Of a stretch of DNA of 9,381 nucleotides, positions 1 through 6,503 are shown one piece after another. A program made the translations under genes and the position numbers. Within the stretch, counting starts at the first letter, position 1, and each line of letters starts with the position of its first letter. Below the pieces are notes generated by a model, which did no database searches, was not told the DNA's origin, and saw nothing but the letters and a program-made list of their open reading frames with translations. The DNA comes from Deltaproteobacteria bacterium RBG_16_54_11 (GTDB taxonomy: Bacteria; Desulfobacterota; B13-G15; RBG-16-54-18), in contig MGQS01000123.1 in the NCBI GenBank assembly GCA_001797905.1, positions 6,016-15,396 of the forward strand. The letters are read 5' to 3'.

Positions 1-333
1 CAGCCCCGCCACCAGAAAGGCGGCCAGACCCAACTCGACGGTGGCCGGGACCCGCTCGGCGATCACCTGCGCCACGGGCCGGCGATAAAAGTAGGAGCTC
101 CCCAAATCACCCCGTATAAGACCCGCCATGAACCTGCCATATTGCACGTGCAGCGGAAGGTTCAAACCCAGCTCCTCCCGCAGCTTCTCCTTATCCGCCT
201 GCTGGGCAGTCTCACCCAGCATCACCTCCACCGGGTCTCCGGGGATCATGTGGAGGAAGAAAAAGACGAGGGTAACGGCCCCGATGACGGTGGGGATTAC
301 GATGGCCAGCCTGCGCAGGAAAAAGCCCCTCAC
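1..333 (-). CDS. Peptide ABC transporter permease, DppB/OppB type (N-terminal part)
   Basis: This is the inner-membrane channel subunit of a dipeptide/oligopeptide-type ABC importer. Translating the minus strand from a GTG at 333 gives 111 residues, open to the left window edge. A first membrane segment lies at about residues 8-29, followed by the family signature HMIPGDPVEVMLG (about 28-40), the LGLNLPLHVQY stretch with a later RGDLGSS (about 55-80), and the start of a second membrane segment after ERVPATVELG. This is the standard DppB/OppB N-terminus. The start is well supported: AGGAG (339-343) lies 5 nt upstream, and the GTG overlaps the upstream TGA as GTGA. Binding-protein and hydrolase-fusion genes lie just upstream in the same operon. 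The remaining permease, and probably a second permease and ATPases, should lie beyond the left edge. The substrate (peptide, muropeptide or other) cannot be told from this fragment. Confidence 0.93.
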   Translation of the reverse strand, partial: MRGFFLRRLAIVIPTVIGAVTLVFFFLHMIPGDPVEVMLGETAQQADKEKLREELGLNLPLHVQYGRFMAGLIRGDLGSSYFYRRPVAQVIAERVPATVELGLAAFLVAGL

Positions 334-2174
334 TCCTGCTCCTTTACCAAACGGGCGAGCCGCTCCTGAAAGGCCACCCGCTTGAGCCACAACGGCAAAT
401 CGCCGAAGACCCTGCGCTCCGGCGGATGAAACTCTATGACCTTATAGATGAGATAACCGTTTGGCCCCTCGATCACCGGGGTAATCTCCCCCTCCTGCAG
501 GGAGGATACGATATCGGCGTGGTCCCACCCGTCCTGGAGGTAAAATTTCTCCGGGGCCGCCGACCGCTGAGAGTACTTTGCCGCCACCTGGTCGAATGCA
601 TCTCCCCTCTTCAGCCGCTGATAGGCCTCCTGCATAGCCGTGATTGCCTCCTGCCGAGTCAGGGGGCCGTCTTTAGGATGGCAATAGCGTACGATCGACC
701 GGACCTCAACACTGCGGGGCAAGGACACCTCTTGATCAGGGGAGGGCACGGCTTGGGCATAGATCTCCCTGGTCATGCGCTCAAAGGCCGCTGACTCTTC
801 ACGCAGCTGCTCTTGCAGGGCATCCTCGGTAATCCCCAGACGCCCGAGCAGGGTTTGGTATGCGTCAAGGGAGAAGAACTGTTTTTGCAGGGAGCGCCGG
901 AGGAGGAGAGCCCCGTCAGCCTCAAGAATCGAAGGTGACGGGTTGCCTTGTCCGGCTTGCCGTGCTGTCACCGGGGGAAGGGAAGCGCGCGAGCGGTGCA
1001 AGTATCCCCTTATCTGCTGGAGATACCCCGCATCGCATTCCTTCATCCCCTGATAGGAGAAATAAGAAAAGCCGTCAACCCCGATCCTCTTGAGTCCCTC
1101 TACCTCTTGCTGTAACTCTATGGGGTCCTTGACCCATGCCCCCAGCCCGGCGAATACAACGCGACCCTGCGCCCTCGCCTTGGCCTCCGCCATCTGGGCC
1201 AGCACCCTATAGTAATCCCCGTGGTAGGCCATGGGGACGATGAGGTCCGCGTACCCCCGGGCCATCCAGGTGGGCCAATCCTGTCCCTTGAGATAGTAGG
1301 CTACCTGGGGGTCGGGAAAGACCGCTACCGAGAGGATCACGTGGGGATTGATGGACTGTACCTCATCGTGGAGCTCCTTGACGAGCTCGGTGATATAGCC
1401 GCTCCTTTGCTCGGCCCAGAGGGAGTAGTAATAGTACTGCCAGCGCAGGTGCCGGGGGAGTTTTTTTTCTATAAACCTATCGGGCATGGGGCTCTGTACC
1501 CAGACGGAGAGCAGCCGGGGGTCCACCCCCCAGCGCTTGATGAATGCCTCCAAAGGCTCTGTATTGAAACCCCAACGGGGTCCCGGATAACGGATAAAAT
1601 CGAGGTGTATCCCATCCACGTCGTATCCCTCGACCACCTCCCGGCAAACCTTAAGAAAGTAAGAGCGGACAAGCGGGTTGGCCGGATCAAGGTAAAGCCC
1701 CTCGCTGGAGTCTCTTGTACGCTCCGCTTGATTGTACTGGGTGAGGTTTCGCCCCTCGTCATCCGCGATCAGCCACTCGGGATGGCTGTTGACCACGTGC
1801 TGCGGGGAGAGAGGATAGGGAGGAGGATAGGGCCACGCATACAAGACGTTCAGCCAGGCGTGAACCTGCAATCCGGCCGCATGCCCGCGCTGCAGGACGT
1901 AGTCTAAAGGATCATAGGCAGCGGGTGCCTCGGCCAGGACCTCGGAGCGCGGCACGATGTGGGAGCGATAGTAGGCATCACCGCGGCCATGGACCTGCAC
2001 AAAGAGGAAATTGAACCTCCCCTGCCGGCTATCATCGACGACCTGATCCAAGACTTGGGGGGAGCTCATCTGGTATCTCACCACCCATATACCCCTGCCC
2101 TCGCGCGCAAAGCAGCCGCTCATGGCGAGGCAGAGGCACAGAAGCACTTTAAGGACGTTCGGCAGACGCGCCAT
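330..2174 (-). CDS. Lipoprotein fusion: GHL10 glycoside hydrolase-like domain plus SurA/parvulin-like module
   Basis: This is a 614-residue exported protein. Residues 1-20 form a lipoprotein-type signal (hydrophobic VLLCLCLAMSG, Cys21 as likely lipidated residue). Residues about 25-390 match the GHL10 (former DUF187) TIM-barrel family, with RGIWVVRYQ at the start, VHAWLNVLYAW (about 104-114) and the signature VDGIHLDFIRYPGP (186-199). E. coli DigH, which cleaves denuded peptidoglycan glycan strands, belongs to this family. After a linker (about 395-425), residues 428-480 resemble the helical part of SurA/PpiC chaperones (FFSLDAYQTLLGRLGIT). Residues 489-582 resemble a parvulin domain (RLKRGDAFDQVAAKYS, LQEGEITPVIEGPNGY). 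Both conserved parvulin histidines are replaced (Ser493, Leu575), so isomerase activity is doubtful. The ATG at 2174 follows GGGAGGGG and overlaps the binding-protein gene by 26 bases. An upstream in-frame extension to 2225 is less likely because it would precede the signal peptide. Substrate and activity are inferred. Confidence 0.85.
   Translation of the reverse strand: MARLPNVLKVLLCLCLAMSGCFAREGRGIWVVRYQMSSPQVLDQVVDDSRQGRFNFLFVQVHGRGDAYYRSHIVPRSEVLAEAPAAYDPLDYVLQRGHAAGLQVHAWLNVLYAWPYPPPYPLSPQHVVNSHPEWLIADDEGRNLTQYNQAERTRDSSEGLYLDPANPLVRSYFLKVCREVVEGYDVDGIHLDFIRYPGPRWGFNTEPLEAFIKRWGVDPRLLSVWVQSPMPDRFIEKKLPRHLRWQYYYYSLWAEQRSGYITELVKELHDEVQSINPHVILSVAVFPDPQVAYYLKGQDWPTWMARGYADLIVPMAYHGDYYRVLAQMAEAKARAQGRVVFAGLGAWVKDPIELQQEVEGLKRIGVDGFSYFSYQGMKECDAGYLQQIRGYLHRSRASLPPVTARQAGQGNPSPSILEADGALLLRRSLQKQFFSLDAYQTLLGRLGITEDALQEQLREESAAFERMTREIYAQAVPSPDQEVSLPRSVEVRSIVRYCHPKDGPLTRQEAITAMQEAYQRLKRGDAFDQVAAKYSQRSAAPEKFYLQDGWDHADIVSSLQEGEITPVIEGPNGYLIYKVIEFHPPERRVFGDLPLWLKRVAFQERLARLVKEQE
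339..343 (-). promoter_or_regulatory. Ribosome binding site of the permease gene
   Basis: AGGAG on the minus strand sits 5 nt before the GTG at 333, inside the last codons of the hydrolase-fusion gene. It fixes the GTG start and indicates translational coupling through the GTGA overlap. Confidence 0.7.
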
Positions 2175-3693
2175 GATTCCCCTCCCGGAATACGTCTTGT
2201 AAGGATCTAAACTCCCCCCCCGCATAGATCTGGAAGCCGGAAAAACCCTTCCTGAGAACTACCAGGTTGTCCCGGTACCAGAGGCTCGTATATACCGCAT
2301 CCTCTGCCAGGATCTTTTGGATGCGGCTATACAGTTCCTTGCGCCGCGCCTGGTCGACGGTGCGCCGCGATTGCTCTAATATGCTGTCCAGCTCGGCGTT
2401 GCGATACCGGCCCCGATTGGCACCGTTGGGGGGAACGCTGTTCGAGTGAAAGAGGTAATAGAATATATCCGGGTCCACCACCCCTACCCAGCGCAGGGAA
2501 TAGACCTGGAAGTTCCCCTTCATGATGTCGTCGAAAAAGGTCCCCCACTCAAAGCTGCGCACCTCCAAGCCGATCCCTGCCATTTTGAGGTATCCCTTGA
2601 TGATCTGGGCGATCTCTATGGCCTCCATATCCGTGGACGTCTTATAGGAGAGGGAAAAGCGCATCCGGGGCCCCTCCCCGTCGGGGTCCGGAAACCCGGC
2701 AGCGTCCAACAACTCCTTGGCCAGCCCGGGGTCATAGGCGTATTGATGGATATTCCCTTCGTATGCCCAGTTGTAAGGGGAAAGCACTACCCCGTCGGCC
2801 CTTATTGCCAGGCCCTTGAGGGTGTGGGCGATGATGGCCTGCCGGTCGATGGCATGGGAGATGGCCTGGCGCACCTCTTTATGACTCAGCACGGGATCGA
2901 GCAGGTTATAGCCCAGGTACTGATAGGTAATCCCCTGCTCCTGGATGACCTGCAAACCGGCAACCCTCTGCATGAATTTCACCGCGTAGGCAGGCACACA
3001 GTTCTGCAGGAGATCCACCGCGCCTTTCTTCATCTCCAGCAGGCGCGTGGTGGTGTTGGCCAGGATGCGGAATTGGATCCAATCGAGCCGCGGCCTCCCC
3101 CCGAAGTAGCGGGGGTTGGCGATGAGCGCAAGCTCCTCCCCCGGCCTCCAGCGCTGGAGGATAAAGGGACCCGATCCGACCGGAGGGTCCCTCTGCCCCC
3201 AGGGGCTCCCCTCGGGGCAGATCCCCACCGTGAGGGCATAGGGAAACGAGACATACACGTCCTGCAAGACGAATTTGACGGTGTATCGATCGATGACCTC
3301 AATCGCCTTGACTGCCGCGTAGGAACCGCGCCTGGGCGAGCGATGAAGGGGATCCATGATGGAGATGAAGGTAGCGCGCACATCATCGGCCGTAACCTCC
3401 TTCCCATCGTGGAAGCGCACCCCCCTGCGCAGCCTAAAGAGATAGGTCCGCGCATCCGGTTGAGACCACGAGCGGGCAAGATCGGGTGTCAAGCGCCCCT
3501 TGGCGTCCATCTCCAGGAGGGAGCTGTAGATCAGGGGACCAATCTGCATGGCCCTGGCCTCTACTGCCAGGCGGGGGTCCAAGGTGGCAATGCTCCCCTC
3601 GAGCCCCACGCGTATCCCCGTGCCGACGAGGGTTCCCTGCGCACCACATGCCATCATCAAGAGGATGGGCAAGAGGAGAACAGCCCTAGCCAT
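2149..3693 (-). CDS. Family 5 extracellular solute-binding protein (DppA/OppA type)
   Basis: This is the substrate-capturing component of a peptide-type ABC importer, 514 residues from the ATG at 3693. The N-terminus MARAVLLLPILLMMAC is a signal peptide ending in a near-consensus lipobox (Cys16), so it is probably a lipoprotein, as is common for this family. Family landmarks run in order: LEGSIATLDPR (about 30-40), the SBP_bac_5 hallmark LRRGVRFHDGKEVTADDV (about 87-104), VGSGPFIL (about 172), the VRQAISHAIDR helix (about 271-281), a Tyr-Asp-Pro helix preceding LLDAAGFPDPDGEGP (about 319-333), and a C-terminal domain with FEWGTFFDDI. A TTG 13 codons upstream (3732) is open but would put a non-signal stretch ahead of the signal peptide, so I prefer 3693. 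That start overlaps the thioesterase gene by 8 bases. The binding-protein fold alone does not reveal the ligand. Family members bind di/oligopeptides, murein peptides, nickel or haem. Confidence 0.93.
   Translation of the reverse strand: MARAVLLLPILLMMACGAQGTLVGTGIRVGLEGSIATLDPRLAVEARAMQIGPLIYSSLLEMDAKGRLTPDLARSWSQPDARTYLFRLRRGVRFHDGKEVTADDVRATFISIMDPLHRSPRRGSYAAVKAIEVIDRYTVKFVLQDVYVSFPYALTVGICPEGSPWGQRDPPVGSGPFILQRWRPGEELALIANPRYFGGRPRLDWIQFRILANTTTRLLEMKKGAVDLLQNCVPAYAVKFMQRVAGLQVIQEQGITYQYLGYNLLDPVLSHKEVRQAISHAIDRQAIIAHTLKGLAIRADGVVLSPYNWAYEGNIHQYAYDPGLAKELLDAAGFPDPDGEGPRMRFSLSYKTSTDMEAIEIAQIIKGYLKMAGIGLEVRSFEWGTFFDDIMKGNFQVYSLRWVGVVDPDIFYYLFHSNSVPPNGANRGRYRNAELDSILEQSRRTVDQARRKELYSRIQKILAEDAVYTSLWYRDNLVVLRKGFSGFQIYAGGEFRSLQDVFREGNHGASAERP
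2179..2186 (-). promoter_or_regulatory. Strong ribosome binding site selecting the start at 2174
   Basis: GGGAGGGG on the minus strand lies 4 nt before the ATG (core GGAGG 6 nt away). It is inside the 3' end of the binding-protein gene. It decides for the start that begins directly with the signal peptide. Confidence 0.7.
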
Positions 3694-4135
3694 GGGAATC
3701 GTGAATGGGGAGCCCTTGGGCAAGAAAGGCAACGTAGCGATCAGGGATGACCTTTACCCTCCCTGCGGCGTCAATGCAGAGGTGTTTGGTCTCACCTTCG
3801 ACCAGGGTTTCCCTTGACCCTTGTCGCACTACCTGATACCTGAAGCAGAGCGAGCGCCGCCGAAGGGCGTGCAGGAAGGTCCTCACCTGGACTACCTCAT
3901 CATAGCGGGCGGGCTTGCGATACGTACACCTGGCCTCGGAAACGACGAGATAGTAGCCCGCATCCTCGAGATCGCGGTAATTGAATCCCCGCGTGCGACA
4001 ATATTCCGATCTGCCCATCTCAAACCAGACGAGGTAATTGGCGTGGTAGACCACCCCCATGGAATCGGTCTCCGCATAGCGGACCCGCACATCAAGCTCC
4101 ACACAATCGTCACCCCTTACCCCTCGACGATTCAC
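3686..4135 (-). CDS. ybgC: YbgC-type acyl-CoA thioesterase (hotdog fold)
   Basis: This is a cytoplasmic thioesterase of the 4-hydroxybenzoyl-CoA/YbgC group that hydrolyses acyl-CoA or acyl-ACP thioesters. The active-site region reads RVRYAETDSMGVVYHANYL, with the expected catalytic Asp (residue 24 of 149) and the aromatic-His-Ala-Asn turn. The rest (LVVSEARCTYRKPARYDE, then a hotdog core ending IPDRY) fits the whole family length of about 130-150 residues. I chose the GTG at 4135 because AGGAG lies 5 nt before it. An alternative GTG at 4150 gives 154 residues and overlaps the radical SAM stop by one base but has no clear ribosome site. In many proteobacteria ybgC opens the tol-pal operon. Here it is followed by a peptide-binding lipoprotein gene. 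Its physiological acyl substrate is unknown. Confidence 0.9.
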   Translation of the reverse strand: MNRRGVRGDDCVELDVRVRYAETDSMGVVYHANYLVWFEMGRSEYCRTRGFNYRDLEDAGYYLVVSEARCTYRKPARYDEVVQVRTFLHALRRRSLCFRYQVVRQGSRETLVEGETKHLCIDAAGRVKVIPDRYVAFLAQGLPIHDSHG

Positions 4136-4149
4136 CTCATCTCCTCTCA

Positions 4150-5022
4150 CTACAGTGCTCGGAAATACTCGGGTCTGAGGAGGGCGGGGTCTCGCTTGGC
4201 CAATACCTCATCGATGAGCCGGAGGGCGCCCTCCTTGTCTTTGGGCATCCTCGCCTTGAGAGGGAGGTAATTGGAGGCATGGTTGGAGAAGAAGAGGCCG
4301 TGCATGTCGGTATGCGCAATCATGGTCCTCAGCTCCTCGATCAAGGCGAAGGGTGTCGGGAGGACGAAATGCCCCTGCGCCTGCTCCTCGTAGAGGGGGG
4401 TGCCGGGCACGATGATCACGGAGAGGGCCCCCACATAGTTCGGGTCCATCTCCGTCAGGATCCGGGCGGTGGCGACGGCATGCTCCCTGCTGCGCTCACT
4501 GCCCCCAATCCCCAAGAGCACCGTCACGGAGAGCTTGATCCCCGCCTCCTTCACCATCCTGCCCGCTTGCAGCAACTTCTCATAGGTAGTCCCCTTTCGC
4601 ACCCTGTCCAAGACGACCTGATCCCCTGATTCCACCCCCAGATAGATGATCCCGAGCCCTGCCTCCTTTAGTTCCCGGAGCTCATCCGCCGTCTTCTTCA
4701 GGACCCCCTTGGCATTCGCATACGTCCCCACCCTTCTCAAACGGGGGAGTTTCTCGTTGAGGTACTCCATGATCTCCCGCAACCTGGGTTGGGGAATGAT
4801 GAGGGCGTCGCCGTCGGCCAGGAAGACCCGCTCGATGGCCCCGCCGAATTGGGCGGCCTCGTCGATTGCATCCTTGATCTCCTGGAAGGTCTTGATCCGA
4901 AACCTCTTCGCCTTATAGGTGGGGCAAAAGGTGCACCTGTTATGGGAGCACCCCACGGTGATCTGGAGAATCAGGCTCTCCGCCTCGCTCGGCGGGCGAA
5001 TTATAACCCCATCATACTTCAT
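4150..5022 (-). CDS. Radical SAM protein with CX4CX2C cluster motif
   Basis: This 290-residue protein has a radical S-adenosylmethionine TIM-barrel fold. The iron-sulfur motif is GCSHNRCTFC with Cys25, Cys30 and Cys33, i.e. CX4CX2C rather than the usual CX3CX2C. Further core elements visible are FLADGDALI (67-75, the strand after the cluster), IIYLGVESG (125-133, beta-4-like ESG motif), SVTVLLGIGG (165-174) and VIIVPGTPLYEE. There is no B12-binding or TRAM domain and no recognisable extra cluster domain, so the enzyme is close to a bare catalytic core with a short C-terminal tail. Similar stand-alone proteins starting MKY.G.IIRPPSEA are common in Desulfobacterota and Firmicutes, and I know of no assigned reaction. 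The gene starts 36 bases after the ftsB-like gene and ends just before the thioesterase gene. Function is unassigned. Confidence 0.88.
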   Translation of the reverse strand: MKYDGVIIRPPSEAESLILQITVGCSHNRCTFCPTYKAKRFRIKTFQEIKDAIDEAAQFGGAIERVFLADGDALIIPQPRLREIMEYLNEKLPRLRRVGTYANAKGVLKKTADELRELKEAGLGIIYLGVESGDQVVLDRVRKGTTYEKLLQAGRMVKEAGIKLSVTVLLGIGGSERSREHAVATARILTEMDPNYVGALSVIIVPGTPLYEEQAQGHFVLPTPFALIEELRTMIAHTDMHGLFFSNHASNYLPLKARMPKDKEGALRLIDEVLAKRDPALLRPEYFRAL

Positions 5023-5058
5023 CGCCCGTCAGCCCTCTTCTCGCCAGCTCTCAACACA

Positions 5059-5382
5059 CTATTTCTTTGCCTCTTTCTTTACCGCCGCTTCGTCCTCGAA
5101 GATAAAGAGGATCTCGTTCTCCTTGATAAGCCCGAGGTCCCTCCTGGCCACCGATTCCAGATACCGGGAATCCTCGCGCAGGCGTTTGATCTCCTCCTGG
5201 AGCCTCTTGTTCTCCTCTTGCATACGGCTCACATCAGCGATGATGCGATCGCGCTCCCGCCTCAACTGGATGATCTTGATCAGCCCCTTTTCTCCGAACA
5301 GGGTAAAATACCACACCAGGAGGATAAGCCCTATCAGGAGAAAGAGAAAACCTTTCCGTTTTATCTCGGAGGCGCCGGTCAT
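5059..5382 (-). CDS. ftsB: FtsB/DivIC-family septum formation initiator protein
   Basis: This is a small bitopic divisome protein of 107 residues. It has a short cytoplasmic N-terminus (TGASEIKRK), one membrane segment at about 11-28 (GFLFLLIGLILLVWYFTLF), and a Gly-Glu-Lys-Gly junction. A periplasmic leucine-zipper coiled coil follows at about 36-72 (RMQEENKRLQEEIKRLRED). The family-typical ending is VARRDLGLIKENEILFIF, followed by a charged tail. FtsB pairs with FtsL and FtsQ to activate septal peptidoglycan synthesis. The start at 5382 is chosen because the ATG overlaps the upstream TGA as ATGA (5379-5382) and gives the expected topology. An in-frame ATG at 5415 would add 11 residues inside the preceding gene. 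In many bacteria ftsB lies next to eno or ispD, so the setting here is unusual. Confidence 0.9.
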   Translation of the reverse strand: MTGASEIKRKGFLFLLIGLILLVWYFTLFGEKGLIKIIQLRRERDRIIADVSRMQEENKRLQEEIKRLREDSRYLESVARRDLGLIKENEILFIFEDEAAVKKEAKK

Positions 5383-6251
5383 CTGAGCACCGACGTGGCG
5401 GGGATCACCCCCCATTGCTCCACATGGGCGACGCCCTTGGGCAGAGGTTCGAATCGAAACTTCTTAAAATGATCAATTGCCGCCGTGACTGCCGGAGTGT
5501 CACCCTTAACAAGGGGGACGACCTTGCCCACCGTGCCGTCCGGGAATATCCAAAACTTGAGCAGGTAATCGCCATCCATCGAGGGCTTGGACGGAAGCGG
5601 GGGGGGTAGATAGCTGACCTTGCGGCCGGCTGCTGGTCCCCTGATGTCCAAGGCGGCAGTCGCCATGGATTTCTTGCCCGCCTCTTCCTCCTTAGCTGCT
5701 TCCCTCAGGCCGGCGATGATCCGCTGGGCCTCCATATCCTCGGGCAGGGGGATGGTCCCCCCCTTGGCGTCGCTCGTCTTGGGCCCGGGGACATCGAAGA
5801 GCTTCCTCTCCTGTTCCTTCCCGTATACGATCTCCCCCAGTTCGCGATAGAAGCGGGAATTCTCCAGAATCATCTTCTTTTCCTGCTCTTCCAGCTTTCC
5901 GGAGGGAAAGAGGCTCACCCTGGGAAGGGGTGGCTTGCTTTCCTCGCTCAAACCCAGTTCCGCTAGTTTCGTGAGCACCACCTCATCCCTGATCTTCTGT
6001 GCCAGTGAGCCTTCCCACAGATCAGCTCCCCCACTGGGTCTTTCTCCGCTCTTATGCACGGGAAGCAGGTAACGGTCCACAATCCCGATCAGATCCACCA
6101 GGATGGAGGTCTGCATTGGCGGCTTGGATGGATCGGGCACGATTGACAACGCCGCCACGCGGAGAAAAAAAGCAAGAAGAACGAAGAGGAGGATCATCTC
6201 CTTTGCCCTCGTCCTCTCTTTTTTCATCTTCCTTTTCCTGTAGTTCGCCAT
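5379..6251 (-). CDS. TonB-family C-terminal-domain protein, single-pass membrane anchored
   Basis: This 290-residue protein has a very basic N-terminus (about residues 5-17, rich in Lys/Arg) followed by one membrane segment at about 19-37 and a long, charged, probably flexible periplasmic stretch (about 40-205). The C-terminal TonB/TolA-like domain is at about 205-285. The domain shows the characteristic order GPAAGRKVSYLPPPLP, then FWIFPDGTVGKVVPLV, FKKFRFEPLPKG and EQWGVI near the end. Full TonB proteins transmit proton-motive-force energy from ExbBD to outer-membrane receptors. This subgroup, with a Gly-Pro..Arg start and a QWG ending, is widespread in Deltaproteobacteria-like genomes without a defined partner, and no exbB/exbD is visible here. 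The proline-rich spacer of classical TonB is lacking. It is the first gene after the promoter at 6439-6467 and overlaps the ftsB-like gene by four bases. Confidence 0.8.
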   Translation of the reverse strand: MANYRKRKMKKERTRAKEMILLFVLLAFFLRVAALSIVPDPSKPPMQTSILVDLIGIVDRYLLPVHKSGERPSGGADLWEGSLAQKIRDEVVLTKLAELGLSEESKPPLPRVSLFPSGKLEEQEKKMILENSRFYRELGEIVYGKEQERKLFDVPGPKTSDAKGGTIPLPEDMEAQRIIAGLREAAKEEEAGKKSMATAALDIRGPAAGRKVSYLPPPLPSKPSMDGDYLLKFWIFPDGTVGKVVPLVKGDTPAVTAAIDHFKKFRFEPLPKGVAHVEQWGVIPATSVLR

Positions 6252-6386
6252 TCAGACCCCGGCATTAAGCGATAATGGAATGATCCAGCGGCGCGTTGAG
6301 GAAATAACCTGCTTCCCTCAGGAATTCTTCCTCTTGCCCAAACATGAAAGAAAGGATGAAGAGAAGCGGAGAAAAACCGATGAGGG

Positions 6387-6404
6387 ATGATCCTTCGTGA
6401 TCAT
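6387..6404. repeat. Short perfect inverted repeat downstream of the promoter
   Basis: ATGATC and GATCAT arms, 6 bp each, are separated by CTTCGT. The site begins about 30 nt downstream of the predicted transcription start of the left operon. It could be an operator or a small RNA hairpin. Arms this short also arise by chance, so no regulator is proposed. Confidence 0.35.
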
Positions 6405-6438
6405 GCTCGCGCCAAGTGGATAACGGAACGATGTTCAA

Positions 6439-6467
6439 AGAATACCAAAATCCATCGGCGGTGTCAA
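6439..6467 (-). promoter_or_regulatory. Sigma-70-like promoter for the left operon
   Basis: On the minus strand a perfect TTGACA (-35, 6462-6467) is followed after exactly 17 bases by TATTCT (-10, 6439-6444; matches TATAAT at 4 of 6 positions). Transcription would start near 6432 and read left into the TonB-family gene at 6251. Ideal spacing, a perfect -35 and placement in the only large gap upstream of a seven-gene collinear run all support it. There is no experimental start site. Confidence 0.65.
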
Positions 6468-6503
6468 ATCAGGCCGCTGCATGACCCGTTGCTCCCTCAG
6501 GCT

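Noticed and set aside
1221..1907. A 228-codon plus-strand open frame opposite the GHL10 domain.
   Set aside because: It is antisense to a conserved catalytic-type region and has no family features or ribosome binding site.
2446..3750. A 434-codon plus-strand open frame opposite the solute-binding protein gene.
   Set aside because: Its translation is low-complexity, Gly/His/Pro/Arg-rich shadow sequence with no recognisable domain, while the opposite strand encodes a clear family-5 binding protein. Long antisense frames are common in GC-rich genes.
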